DNA from: a gamma proteobacterium endosymbiont of Lamellibrachia anaximandri
Lineage (GTDB): Bacteria > Pseudomonadota > Gammaproteobacteria > Chromatiales > Chromatiaceae
Direction of reading: 5' to 3'
DNA length: 59,428 nt
Assembly: GCA_016756855.1 (NCBI GenBank)
Contig: JAESPD010000019.1
Coordinates: 1 to 59,428, forward strand
This document shows, piece by piece, positions 10,601 through 17,133 of this stretch. The translations under genes and the position numbers were made by a program. The notes beneath the pieces were generated by a model. It made no database searches and was not told where the DNA came from. It saw nothing but the letters and a program-made list of their open reading frames with translations. Numbering within the stretch: position 1 is the stretch's first letter; each line of letters opens with the position of its first letter.

Positions 10601-10859
10601 CCAGTTTGTGAATAGTCTTGTTGGAGTCGTAGAGATCAGCGGGAGAGAGGCGTTCCAGCCGCTGGATGATCGAATCAATCTCACCCTTGGTTATCTGGTC
10701 GCTGGCATAGCGCTTTTTCAGAAAGGCCCGCAGATCAGCTTTGATCAATACTTCGCTGGGCTGGCGCGTGAACGAATCGCCCTTGTGATGGGGGAATCCC
10801 TGTTCTTGCAACAGGGCGATAATGGCCTGTTCGAGTTTGTCTTCTGTGAATTTAGTCAC
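7614..10859 (-). CDS. hsdR: type I restriction endonuclease, R subunit
   Basis: DNA-translocating and cleaving subunit of a type I R-M complex, 1081 residues. The N-terminal nuclease domain shows the PD-ExK signature: D166, then E180-x-K182 in VVFEFKS. The SF2 motor has Walker A GATGCGKS (323-330), DEAH box (427-430) and TGTP (470-473), then a long helical C-terminus that binds the methylase core. It starts at GTG 10859, inside the last codons of fic (8-bp overlap), so translation is coupled. It is the last gene of the operon, transcribed hsdM to hsdR. The layout fits the EcoR124-like families. No truncation is visible. Confidence 0.95.
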   Translation of the reverse strand: MTKFTEDKLEQAIIALLQEQGFPHHKGDSFTRQPSEVLIKADLRAFLKKRYASDQITKGEIDSIIQRLERLSPADLYDSNKTIHKLVADGFLLKREPSANEKYHRSQKDLYIQLIDYSGLPEQRLPRDGEVESIVAEASAGYAADRNIYRIVNQLEIEGSERRIPDGILYINGLPLVVFEFKSAIREEATIHDAWVQLTTRYARDIPELMKYNALCVISDGVNSRMGSLFAPYDYFYTWRKVSGNETIEQDGINALHTMIQGLFDKDRLRQVIRHFVYFPDVSKKEDKIVCRYPQFYAATKLYQNIKAHRKPEGDGKGGTYFGATGCGKSFTMLFLTRLLMKSVDFESPTIVLITDRTDLDDQLSGQFTNAKGYIGDQTVVSVESRSQLRELLKGRNSGGVFLTTIHKFTEDTELLTERDNVICISDEAHRSQINLDQKVRVTEKGVQRTYGFAKYLHDSLPNATYVGFTGTPIDATLDVFGDVVDAYTMTESVKDGITVRIVYEGRAAKVVLDNARLEEIEAYYAQCAEDGASDYQIEESKKASVQMNSILGDPDRIKALAADFVQHYEKRVEEGSTLKGKVMFVCSKREIAYAFWQGLIALRPEWNEVLACETGAALTAQERKSIKPIERVKMIMTRGKDDPKELYDRLGTQEYRKELDRQFKNARSNFKIAIVVDMWLTGFDVPFLDTLYIDKPIQRHNLIQTISRVNRKIEGKEKGLVVDYIGIKKQMNLALAHYNKADKQSIEEVEQSIIVVRDHLDLLNKLFHKFDATPYHQGSPLEQLKCLNMAAEYAQITDRIEKRFMHLVKRLKAAYDICSGSEALKQAERDQIHFYLAVRSIVFKLTKGNAPDTAQMNAKVREMITEALKADGVEEIFKMGEDSAGTTDIFDDDYLAKIEKIKLPNTRIKLLQQLLAKAIDDFRKINKTKGVDFSKKLKALVDSYNERKEDDVLVSNVLEDFTDEIIDLLHALKREKESFADLGIDFEEKAFYDILRGLAIKYDFEYPENKLIVLSKAVKTVVEDKARYTDWNRRDDIKAELKVDLIILLAEHGYPPVDRDEVYKEIFEQAENFKKHQAGL

Positions 10860-11844
10860 TGATTACTTTCCAATACCCGCTTTTATCGGAACCTGCTCGA
10901 CGTAAATGCTCTTTTCGCAGTTTACGGATTCTGCGTTGAATGGTACTTAGGGACTTACCCGTCAGTGAGGCCAACTGCTCCTGAGTTACATAGGGAGTCT
11001 CTCCGCAATAGATGAGTATTTGTCGATCCAGGCTATCCAGCTTGGTCGGTACCCCGTCACTTACCAGGTCATTTGCCTCGTCATTCTGCGTTAATGCCTG
11101 CTCTAGTGCATCGGTCAGAGCTTCCAGCATAAACTCAACAAACAGTGTGCCTTCGAACTGTTCATCTGCACGGGCCAAGGCAGCGTAATAGGCTGGCTGG
11201 CGATCACGCACAACAGTTTCAACAGGCAGCCAGGCCAGTTCGGATCGCCACTGCGATAAAATCAGGGTCTGCCAGAGCCGTCCCATACGCCCGTTACCAT
11301 CGGAAAAGGGATGAATGAATTCAAACTCATAATGGAACAGGCAACTGGAGAGTAGGGGGTGAAGGTCTGTATTGGTTAGCCAACCCTGTAGATCCTCCAT
11401 CAAACGAGGCACCTGCTTCGCCGGAGGGGCCATATGGATCAGCTTCTTGCCTTGAAACACGCCGACGCCGCCAACCCGATAACAGCCTGGGTCATCCACC
11501 AGAGCAATCATCAGCAGACGATGTGCATCCAGCAAATCCTGCTCACTGCTGGGCGCCCATTGTTCCAGTTGTTCATAGGTTGAGAAGGCATTTTTCACCT
11601 CCTGAATCTCCCGAGGCGGGCCTAGCACAATTTTACCTTCAATCACCGCACTGACCTGTTCCACGCTTAGCGTGTTCTGCTCAATTTCAAGAGAGGCCTG
11701 AATGGTTCGGATGCGGTTGCCGCGTCGCAGCATGGGTGAGAGTGTGGAACTGCTTTGTCCTGTCCAGGCACCCAGTCTTTCACTAAAGCGTGATACCAGA
11801 TCAAGCATCCGGTTTGTGAGGGTAAAAGGCGGTTGGTAACTCAT
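10852..11844 (-). CDS. Fic-domain protein with C-terminal winged helix
   Basis: A 330-residue Fic protein with intact motif HPFSDGNGRMGR (178-189), including the catalytic His178. Fic proteins transfer AMP from ATP to target hydroxyls. An N-terminal helix has SLEIEQNTLS (51-60), matching the class II inhibitory motif (S/T-x3-E) with Glu55 as the likely inhibitory residue, though Gln replaces the usual following Gly/Asn. The C-terminus (~270-330) reads as a DNA-binding winged helix (TQEQLASLTGKSLSTIQRRI). Its ATG shares one base with the hsdS stop (TGATG) and its end overlaps hsdR by 8 bp, so it is made with the R-M enzyme. It could act as a toxin, a guard or an operon regulator; the target is unknown. 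Confidence 0.9.
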   Translation of the reverse strand: MSYQPPFTLTNRMLDLVSRFSERLGAWTGQSSSTLSPMLRRGNRIRTIQASLEIEQNTLSVEQVSAVIEGKIVLGPPREIQEVKNAFSTYEQLEQWAPSSEQDLLDAHRLLMIALVDDPGCYRVGGVGVFQGKKLIHMAPPAKQVPRLMEDLQGWLTNTDLHPLLSSCLFHYEFEFIHPFSDGNGRMGRLWQTLILSQWRSELAWLPVETVVRDRQPAYYAALARADEQFEGTLFVEFMLEALTDALEQALTQNDEANDLVSDGVPTKLDSLDRQILIYCGETPYVTQEQLASLTGKSLSTIQRRIRKLRKEHLRRAGSDKSGYWKVISD

Positions 11845-13460
11845 CAGATCGCCTTGATCAGTTTCTCGGCATCGGGGATGCGGAGTTGGCCGGAGAGGAG
11901 TTTGGGGAGGAGGGTGTCTCTAATCAGGCTAAGAGAAGTATTTCCCGAATCATTGAATAACTTTTTCTCGTAAATCATCGAAATTAGCCGATCAAATTCG
12001 TCCTGTATTCCAATTTTAGGAAATACACTCCACAGACTATAAAAGTCATCACGACTAGTTGATGGGATTGCTGACCCAGAATCCATACCGTTAATATCAA
12101 ATCTTAGTATTTCGTAGTATGCCCATTTAACACTCAATGACACTAATGGAGATAAGAAAAAAGCTGTGTCGATTACATAGAATGGGGTTTCCGAATAATG
12201 AACCCCTCGGTAGGCTCCTTTGCGTCCGATGATTATTCCTTCTTTATCACAAAGCGCCTTGCCAGTTAGACCTACTTTGCCATTTGTTCCGAAAACGGGG
12301 ACGCTGCCTTCTCCTTCTCGATATCCTTTTAAACTCTTCCCGTATTCGAGCTTTGCAAAGCTCCCCCATTGCATACACTCCCACCCCTCCGGCACCCACC
12401 CCATCTCCTCATTGAAGACAAAGCGGCTGGGAAACTGTTTTTGAATCGCTTCGGGCAGGGGTTTGCGTTTGTCGCCCAGCGCCTTGCGGGCCTCGGCTCG
12501 GGCGTGCAGGGGTTCGGGGATGGGGTGGCCTGCGGCCAGGGCGTTGTCGATGACCGGATCGAAATCGACAAACCAGCTCTTGAACAGCGCCTGCGCCATC
12601 GCCTCCAGGGTGGCGTTCATCTGGCGGTTGAGTTCGATTTTGTCGTCGAGGGTACCGAGGATGTGGGCGATGGATTTTTGTTCAAGGAATGAGGGGAACT
12701 TTAAAGTGATTCTCCGCAATTCAGATTGTTTTATTCCATTGACCGTCGTCCCTGTACCTCTTCCATCAAGTTGGTGCTGCACGAACTGAGATGCCATCAA
12801 ATATTTAAGAAAAGTGTTATCGAGTAATTTGGGCTTTCCCCTGAGTGTGATAACTCGCTGGGCAAGAGCCACTTTCCGTCCATCGAGTTGCGCCACCTCG
12901 CCAAGAGGAGCTTCTGTAGTCATAACTATATCGCCAAGTTCAGGAATGCCCCGGCGCATCCAGGAATCGTAATCTTCTTCAGCTATGAATTCAGTGACAG
13001 GTAGTATCGTCCCTTTTTTGATGATTTTTGCCGTAATAAGAGGAATGCCAGAGGTTCTCTTCTTTGGGGTTTTTCCACGGTAGTCAATAATTGCAGCCAT
13101 GCAATTTTCTAACATGCATTCTGTCCACCCGACAGTTAATCGCTGTTCAATTTTCTCCTGAAAAACAACATGTTCGGCTTCAATGTTTTTCTTGAATTGT
13201 TCCGGTATTTCATCCCAAACAAAAAAATCCACCCGGAAAGGTAAATTGCTTTCCTCAAAGGCTTCACGCAGTAACGAAACCTGAGTGCGTTGATCAGGTT
13301 TAGAGAAAGCAACCAGATCCAGATCAGAGTCTTGGCGTGAAGTCCATTTCACCCGTGAGCCATAGGCCCAGACTTCAGTGTCTGGCAAATATCGGTTGAA
13401 CAAGGTGAGCAATTCCTTTCGCTGCCTGGGCGTTATATCGATAGGTGTGTCGGATGCCAT
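11844..13460 (-). CDS. hsdS: MntA-like nucleotidyltransferase fused to type I specificity subunit (HsdS)
   Basis: A two-part protein of 538 residues. Residues ~1-105 form a minimal nucleotidyltransferase: YGSR, then exactly ten residues to DLD, giving GSX10DXD (G34-S35, D46, D48), with a third carboxylate D78 in RVDFFVWDE. This matches MntA antitoxins, which AMPylate HepT toxins. From ~110 on it is a standard HsdS. TRD1 runs ~110-240, then a conserved helix (EQKSIAHILGTLDDKIELN and ALFKSWFVDFDPV), then TRD2 (~345-490) and a final conserved helix ending LLPKLLSGQLRI. The ATG at 13460 has GGGA six bases upstream and follows the hepT stop by 2 bp; an in-frame TTG at 13472 is less likely. No frame break occurs at the junction. 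Confidence 0.9.
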   Translation of the reverse strand: MASDTPIDITPRQRKELLTLFNRYLPDTEVWAYGSRVKWTSRQDSDLDLVAFSKPDQRTQVSLLREAFEESNLPFRVDFFVWDEIPEQFKKNIEAEHVVFQEKIEQRLTVGWTECMLENCMAAIIDYRGKTPKKRTSGIPLITAKIIKKGTILPVTEFIAEEDYDSWMRRGIPELGDIVMTTEAPLGEVAQLDGRKVALAQRVITLRGKPKLLDNTFLKYLMASQFVQHQLDGRGTGTTVNGIKQSELRRITLKFPSFLEQKSIAHILGTLDDKIELNRQMNATLEAMAQALFKSWFVDFDPVIDNALAAGHPIPEPLHARAEARKALGDKRKPLPEAIQKQFPSRFVFNEEMGWVPEGWECMQWGSFAKLEYGKSLKGYREGEGSVPVFGTNGKVGLTGKALCDKEGIIIGRKGAYRGVHYSETPFYVIDTAFFLSPLVSLSVKWAYYEILRFDINGMDSGSAIPSTSRDDFYSLWSVFPKIGIQDEFDRLISMIYEKKLFNDSGNTSLSLIRDTLLPKLLSGQLRIPDAEKLIKAI

Positions 13461-13462
13461 GC

Positions 13463-13879
13463 TCAGTCCCAAGTTCCACCACTCATGGTCTGATAAAGCC
13501 CAATGGCATCGTCAATAAAGGCTTCCATTTTATCTAGTGCTTTCTGGGCCTTTTCGCCGCTGTAATCGTGAGAGGTGCCTACGCGTAGGTCAGCGTAGTT
13601 CAACCACTGCTCGATATCAGAGGAAAAAAGTTGGTTTTCGTTGGCCAGTTTGAATACGGGTTTAGGGCTATTAGGCACCTCCGGTAAACCCAACCCTTCC
13701 GATAGATAACGTTTCAATACCTTCCAGAGACAGTCATAGCAGGTCTCGAAGCGTTGGATGACGGATTCCGCGATGGCCTCCTGCGTAATCTGGGGCAGGG
13801 ATTCATCCAGATCAGAATAGTTCTCGAATTGCAGTTCGAGATGTTTGAGCGATTTCTGGAATTTGTCGTATTCAATCAT
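13463..13879 (-). CDS. HepT-like HEPN protein (nucleotidyltransferase substrate-binding, HI0074 family)
   Basis: A 138-residue, mostly helical protein of the PF08780/HI0074 family. Near the C-terminus it carries R99-VGTS-H104-D-Y106, the RX4HXY motif of HepT toxins. There the Arg/His pair is the RNase site and the Tyr is the residue AMPylated by MntA. HepT proteins often have a polar residue after the Arg; here it is Val, which might weaken activity. The ATG overlaps the hsdM stop (ATGA), and the nucleotidyltransferase-HsdS gene begins 2 bp after the stop. The toxin-like and antitoxin-like halves are therefore adjacent, with the antitoxin half fused to HsdS. Toxicity is inferred from motifs only. 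Confidence 0.88.
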   Translation of the reverse strand: MIEYDKFQKSLKHLELQFENYSDLDESLPQITQEAIAESVIQRFETCYDCLWKVLKRYLSEGLGLPEVPNSPKPVFKLANENQLFSSDIEQWLNYADLRVGTSHDYSGEKAQKALDKMEAFIDDAIGLYQTMSGGTWD

Positions 13880-15519
13880 TTGTCGTTCTCGGGGTAGCCC
13901 AGATGTTCAAGATTCTTGCGAATGACGGTATCCAGTTTTTTCGATATTTTCATCTGTTCATAGAGAGTTGAGGTCAGTCTCACCATTTTCTCTTCAAAGG
14001 GCACGCCGTCATCCTCGATCTCTGCCGCGCCCACGTAGCGTCCAGGTGTCAGCACATACTCGTTGGCGCGAATATCTTCAAGTGAGGCGTTTTTGCAAAA
14101 CCCGGGGGTATCTTCGATGCGGCCTTGGCCGTTTTTTGCTCCTGCAAAACCGGCACTTCCGCCATCCCTGGCGGTCGCAGAAGCCGGGTTCCAGTGGCCG
14201 TTTCGCCAATTGTGGTAGGTAGCCGCAATCTCGGCAATGTCGTCGCTGGTGAGTTCCTTGTGGGTACGGTCGATCATCGTGCCCATATTGCGGGCATCAA
14301 TGAACAGGGTCTCGCCCTGCCTGTCACGATGGTTGCTTTCGTTGTGGCCGGCGACGGTCTGGGCCCTTTTGCTTTTGGTGAGAAACCAGAGGCAGACGGG
14401 GATCTGGGTGGTGTAGAAGAGCTGTCCCGGCAGGGCGATCATGCAGTCCACCAAGTCGTTTTCGATGATCTTTTTGCGGATCTCTCCCTCACCCTTGGTG
14501 CTGGTGGACATGGAGCCGTTGGCCAGTACAAAACCCGCTACGCCGTTTTCCGATAGCTTGGATATCATGTGCAGAATCCAGCCGTAGTTGGCGTTGCCGG
14601 TGGGCGGTACTTCGTATCCGGCCCAGCGCGGGTCGTCGGTGAGTTCGTCGTTGCCACGCCACGCCTTCAGGTTGAAGGGCGGGTTGGCCATGATGAAGTC
14701 GGCCTTGAGGTCGGGGTGCTGATCCTTGAAGAAGGTATCGGCGGGTACCTCACCCAGATTCCCTGCGATGCCGCGAATGGCGAGGTTCATCTTCGCCAGC
14801 TTGTAGGTGGTGCCGGTCTGCTCCTGGCCGTAGATGGAGATGTCTTTGCTGTTGCCTTCGTGGCTTTCGATGAATTTCACCGACTGCACGAACATGCCAC
14901 CGGAGCCGCAGCAGGGGTCGTAGATCTTGCCCTTGTAGGGTTCGATCATCTCGGCGATGAGGTTGACCACGCACTTGGGAGTGTAGAACTCGCCGCCGCC
15001 CTTGCCCTCGGTGGCGGCGAATTTGCCGAGAAAGTATTCGTAGACGCGGCCTACGGTGTCCTCTTCCCTGTCTTCCACCGTGTCGATGTTGTTGATGGAG
15101 TCGATCAGCGCCGCCAGCTTGCTCACATCAAGCCCCAGGCGGGAGAAGTAGTTGTCGGGCAGCGCACCCCGCAGGGACTTGTTGCTCTTCTCCACCGTGT
15201 GCAGGGCGGTGTCGATCTTGACCGCGATATCGTCCTGCTTGGAGTGCTTCTGGATGAACGACCAGCGCGACGCTTCGGGCAGGTAGAAGACGTTTTTCAT
15301 GGTGTAGAACTCCACCCTGTCGAGGTAGTCCTCCCTGCCCTCGTCGATCAGTTCCTGCCTGCGCGCCTCGAACTTGTCGCTGACAAACTTGAGGAAGATG
15401 AGACTGAGTACGACGTGCTTGTACTCTGAAGATTCGACAGTTCCCCGGAGCTTGTCGGCGGTATCCCAGAGGGTCTGTTCGAAGGATTTTTGCTTTTTTG
15501 CTGCTGCTTTTTTGGCCAT
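13876..15519 (-). CDS. hsdM: type I restriction-modification methylase, M subunit
   Basis: N6-adenine DNA methyltransferase of 547 residues, first gene of the R-M operon. The N-terminal helical domain (SFEQTLWDTADKLRGTVESS) is followed by SAM-binding motif I DPCCGSGG (201-208) and catalytic motif IV NPPF (279-282). A C-terminal helical region contacts HsdS. M2S modifies adenines in the two half-sites and M2SR2 restricts. The start is ATG 15519 with AGGA close upstream. The leader upstream is AT-rich, and a possible -10 (TATAAC, minus strand) lies at 15616-15621. The 3' end overlaps hepT by 4 bp. Confidence 0.95.
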   Translation of the reverse strand: MAKKAAAKKQKSFEQTLWDTADKLRGTVESSEYKHVVLSLIFLKFVSDKFEARRQELIDEGREDYLDRVEFYTMKNVFYLPEASRWSFIQKHSKQDDIAVKIDTALHTVEKSNKSLRGALPDNYFSRLGLDVSKLAALIDSINNIDTVEDREEDTVGRVYEYFLGKFAATEGKGGGEFYTPKCVVNLIAEMIEPYKGKIYDPCCGSGGMFVQSVKFIESHEGNSKDISIYGQEQTGTTYKLAKMNLAIRGIAGNLGEVPADTFFKDQHPDLKADFIMANPPFNLKAWRGNDELTDDPRWAGYEVPPTGNANYGWILHMISKLSENGVAGFVLANGSMSTSTKGEGEIRKKIIENDLVDCMIALPGQLFYTTQIPVCLWFLTKSKRAQTVAGHNESNHRDRQGETLFIDARNMGTMIDRTHKELTSDDIAEIAATYHNWRNGHWNPASATARDGGSAGFAGAKNGQGRIEDTPGFCKNASLEDIRANEYVLTPGRYVGAAEIEDDGVPFEEKMVRLTSTLYEQMKISKKLDTVIRKNLEHLGYPENDK

Positions 15520-15653
15520 CTTCCTGATCCATGCGGGGTTATGCCGTGGTCGTACTGCAATCTACATCCGATCAGAACCAGGAACAAGACTCGGGAAGAC
15601 CAGTACTCCAACAAGGTTATATTGATGGATAATTAATGTGATCTCTCAGAGTA
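15520..15653 (-). promoter_or_regulatory. AT-rich leader of the R-M operon, possible promoter
   Basis: This 134-bp upstream region of hsdM must hold the operon promoter unless transcription enters from further upstream. A TATAAC hexamer on the minus strand (15616-15621) is the best -10 candidate. I see no convincing -35 at 16-18 bp from it. No clear operator for the Fic winged helix is visible. Confidence 0.3.
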
Positions 15654-15774
15654 GTAGGGTGGATAAGTGAAACGCATCCACCTTTATCTAGCAAAGATCC
15701 CGGTGGATGCGCTGTGGCTTATCCACCCTACGGCAACCGCTGCCATATCCATCACTACAATATTGACAGAGTAC
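15654..15774 (-). repeat. ~120-bp palindromic repeat element, copy 1
   Basis: Contains a long imperfect hairpin whose arms read GTAGGGTGGATAAGTG and its complement CTTATCCACCCTAC (15654-15731). It is followed by a tail homologous to copy 2 (TGCCATATCCATCACT, CAATATTG, GTAC). The same unit lies in inverse orientation at 37273-37391, with most positions identical. It has no coding capacity. The size and palindromic ends suggest a small non-autonomous mobile element. Bases 15775-15962 before dusA show no gene. Confidence 0.8.
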
Positions 15775-15962
15775 CAGGGCCGAAGAGCAGCGGGCCGGGG
15801 AGATTTACAATGACGCGCCAACATCTTTTTCGATTTTGCCATGTGGGCTTTTGGTAGACTGACTCCCACAGATGGATCGTTGCAGGTCGCAGGGAATCAA
15901 ACCCAAAGAGATTCAAAACCCCGAGGGGGGGATCCCACACCAACAGTTGTTAGAATGGGCAG

Positions 15963-16976
15963 ATGTCCGATTCTATTCAACGCACACTCTCCATCGCCCC
16001 CATGATGGATTACACCGACCGCTTTCAGCGCTATTTCATGCGCCTGATTACCCATCATGCCCTGCTCTACACGGAGATGATCACCACCGGCGCACTGCAG
16101 CATGGGGATGCAGCGCGTTTCCTTGAGCACGATGATTCAGAGCACCCCGTCGCTATTCAGCTGGGGGGCAGTGATCCGAAAGACCTTGCCGCTGCTGCGC
16201 TGATCGCTGAAGAAGCCGGTTACGACGAAGTCAATCTCAACGTGGGTTGCCCCTCTGACCGGGTGCAGAACGGCAAAATCGGCGCCTGTCTTTTGGGACA
16301 TCCTCAACTGGTGGCGGAGTGTGTTCAATCGATGAAGGCGGCGGTCTCGATTCCGGTGACGGTGAAGACCCGTATCGGCATCGATAACAATGACAGCTAC
16401 GAGGCCTTGTGCAACTTCGTGGCGACCCAGATCGGGGCGGGGTGTGACCATTTCATCATCCACGCCCGCAAGGCCTGGCTGCAGGGATTGAGTCCCAAAG
16501 AGAACCGGAATATCCCACCATTGCGCTATGACGTGGTCAGGCAGCTCAAACAGGACTTTCCTGCGATGGGTTTCAGCATTAACGGCGGCATCAAGACGTT
16601 GGCTGAAACTGAGGCGCTGCTGCAGGATCTCGACGGTGTGATGATCGGCCGCGAGGCCTACCACAACCCCTGGATTCTGGCGCAAGCCGATCACCGTCTT
16701 TATGGCGATACACGACCTCTAGCCAGCCGTCATCAGGTGCTGGAGAGTCTCCTGCCATTTGTTGAGTTACAGTGCCAAAAAGGTATTCCACTCAAGCGCA
16801 TCACCCGTCACATCCTCGGACTCTTTCACGGCTGTCCCGGCGCCCGTGCCTGGCGCCGCCATCTGAGCGAGCATGCCCATAACCCAGACGCAGGCCCCGA
16901 GCTGATCCAGCAGGCGGCGGCTTTGGTCCCGGAAGAGTCAACCAACTACCACGCATGTAGGCCCGATCAAGCGTAG
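15963..16976 (+). CDS. dusA: tRNA-dihydrouridine(20/20a) synthase DusA
   Basis: FMN-dependent enzyme that reduces uridines in the tRNA D-loop. The TIM-barrel start has SIAPMMDYTDRFQRYF. The catalytic Cys is in NLNVGCPSDRVQNGKIGACL. FIIHARKAWLQGLSPKENR is the DusA-type signature that separates it from DusB and DusC. GVMIGREAYHNPW is the phosphate-binding end. The length of 337 is normal. The last codons (CRPDQA) and the TAG stop are encoded by a REP unit inserted at the 3' end, so the natural C-terminus has been replaced by a few REP-coded residues. Confidence 0.93.
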   Translation: MSDSIQRTLSIAPMMDYTDRFQRYFMRLITHHALLYTEMITTGALQHGDAARFLEHDDSEHPVAIQLGGSDPKDLAAAALIAEEAGYDEVNLNVGCPSDRVQNGKIGACLLGHPQLVAECVQSMKAAVSIPVTVKTRIGIDNNDSYEALCNFVATQIGAGCDHFIIHARKAWLQGLSPKENRNIPPLRYDVVRQLKQDFPAMGFSINGGIKTLAETEALLQDLDGVMIGREAYHNPWILAQADHRLYGDTRPLASRHQVLESLLPFVELQCQKGIPLKRITRHILGLFHGCPGARAWRRHLSEHAHNPDAGPELIQQAAALVPEESTNYHACRPDQA

Positions 16977-17045
16977 CGGATCGGGCGCAACCGGATGGAC
17001 GGGGCAAACAGGATTGCCGGTTCCGCTGCGCTTGAACTGGCCTAC
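16957..17045. repeat. REP pair (REPIN), copy B
   Basis: Unit 1 at 16957-16986 reads GTAGGCCCGATCAAGCGTAG and closes with CGGATCGGGC. Unit 2 at 17016-17045 is inverted and ends CTGGCCTAC. Same core (TCAAGCGTAGCGGA) and same ~30-bp spacing as copies A, E and F. It overlaps the dusA 3' end by 20 bp. Confidence 0.85.
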
Positions 17046-17133
17046 GTCTTCCTTAATACCGGGTTTTCACCTAGTCTTGTAAGTGAGGAACAAAACGCCT
17101 CCATGCCAAAAAAGCCGATCCAGGGAATGAAAA

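Noticed and set aside
14569-15429. 286-codon plus-strand frame antisense to hsdM
   Set aside because: The Val/Gly/Ala/Asp-rich translation is typical of an antisense shadow of GC-rich coding DNA; hsdM motifs are on the minus strand.
15872-16126. 84-codon frame overlapping the dusA start
   Set aside because: It overlaps the conserved dusA N-terminus in another frame and shows no protein-like features.
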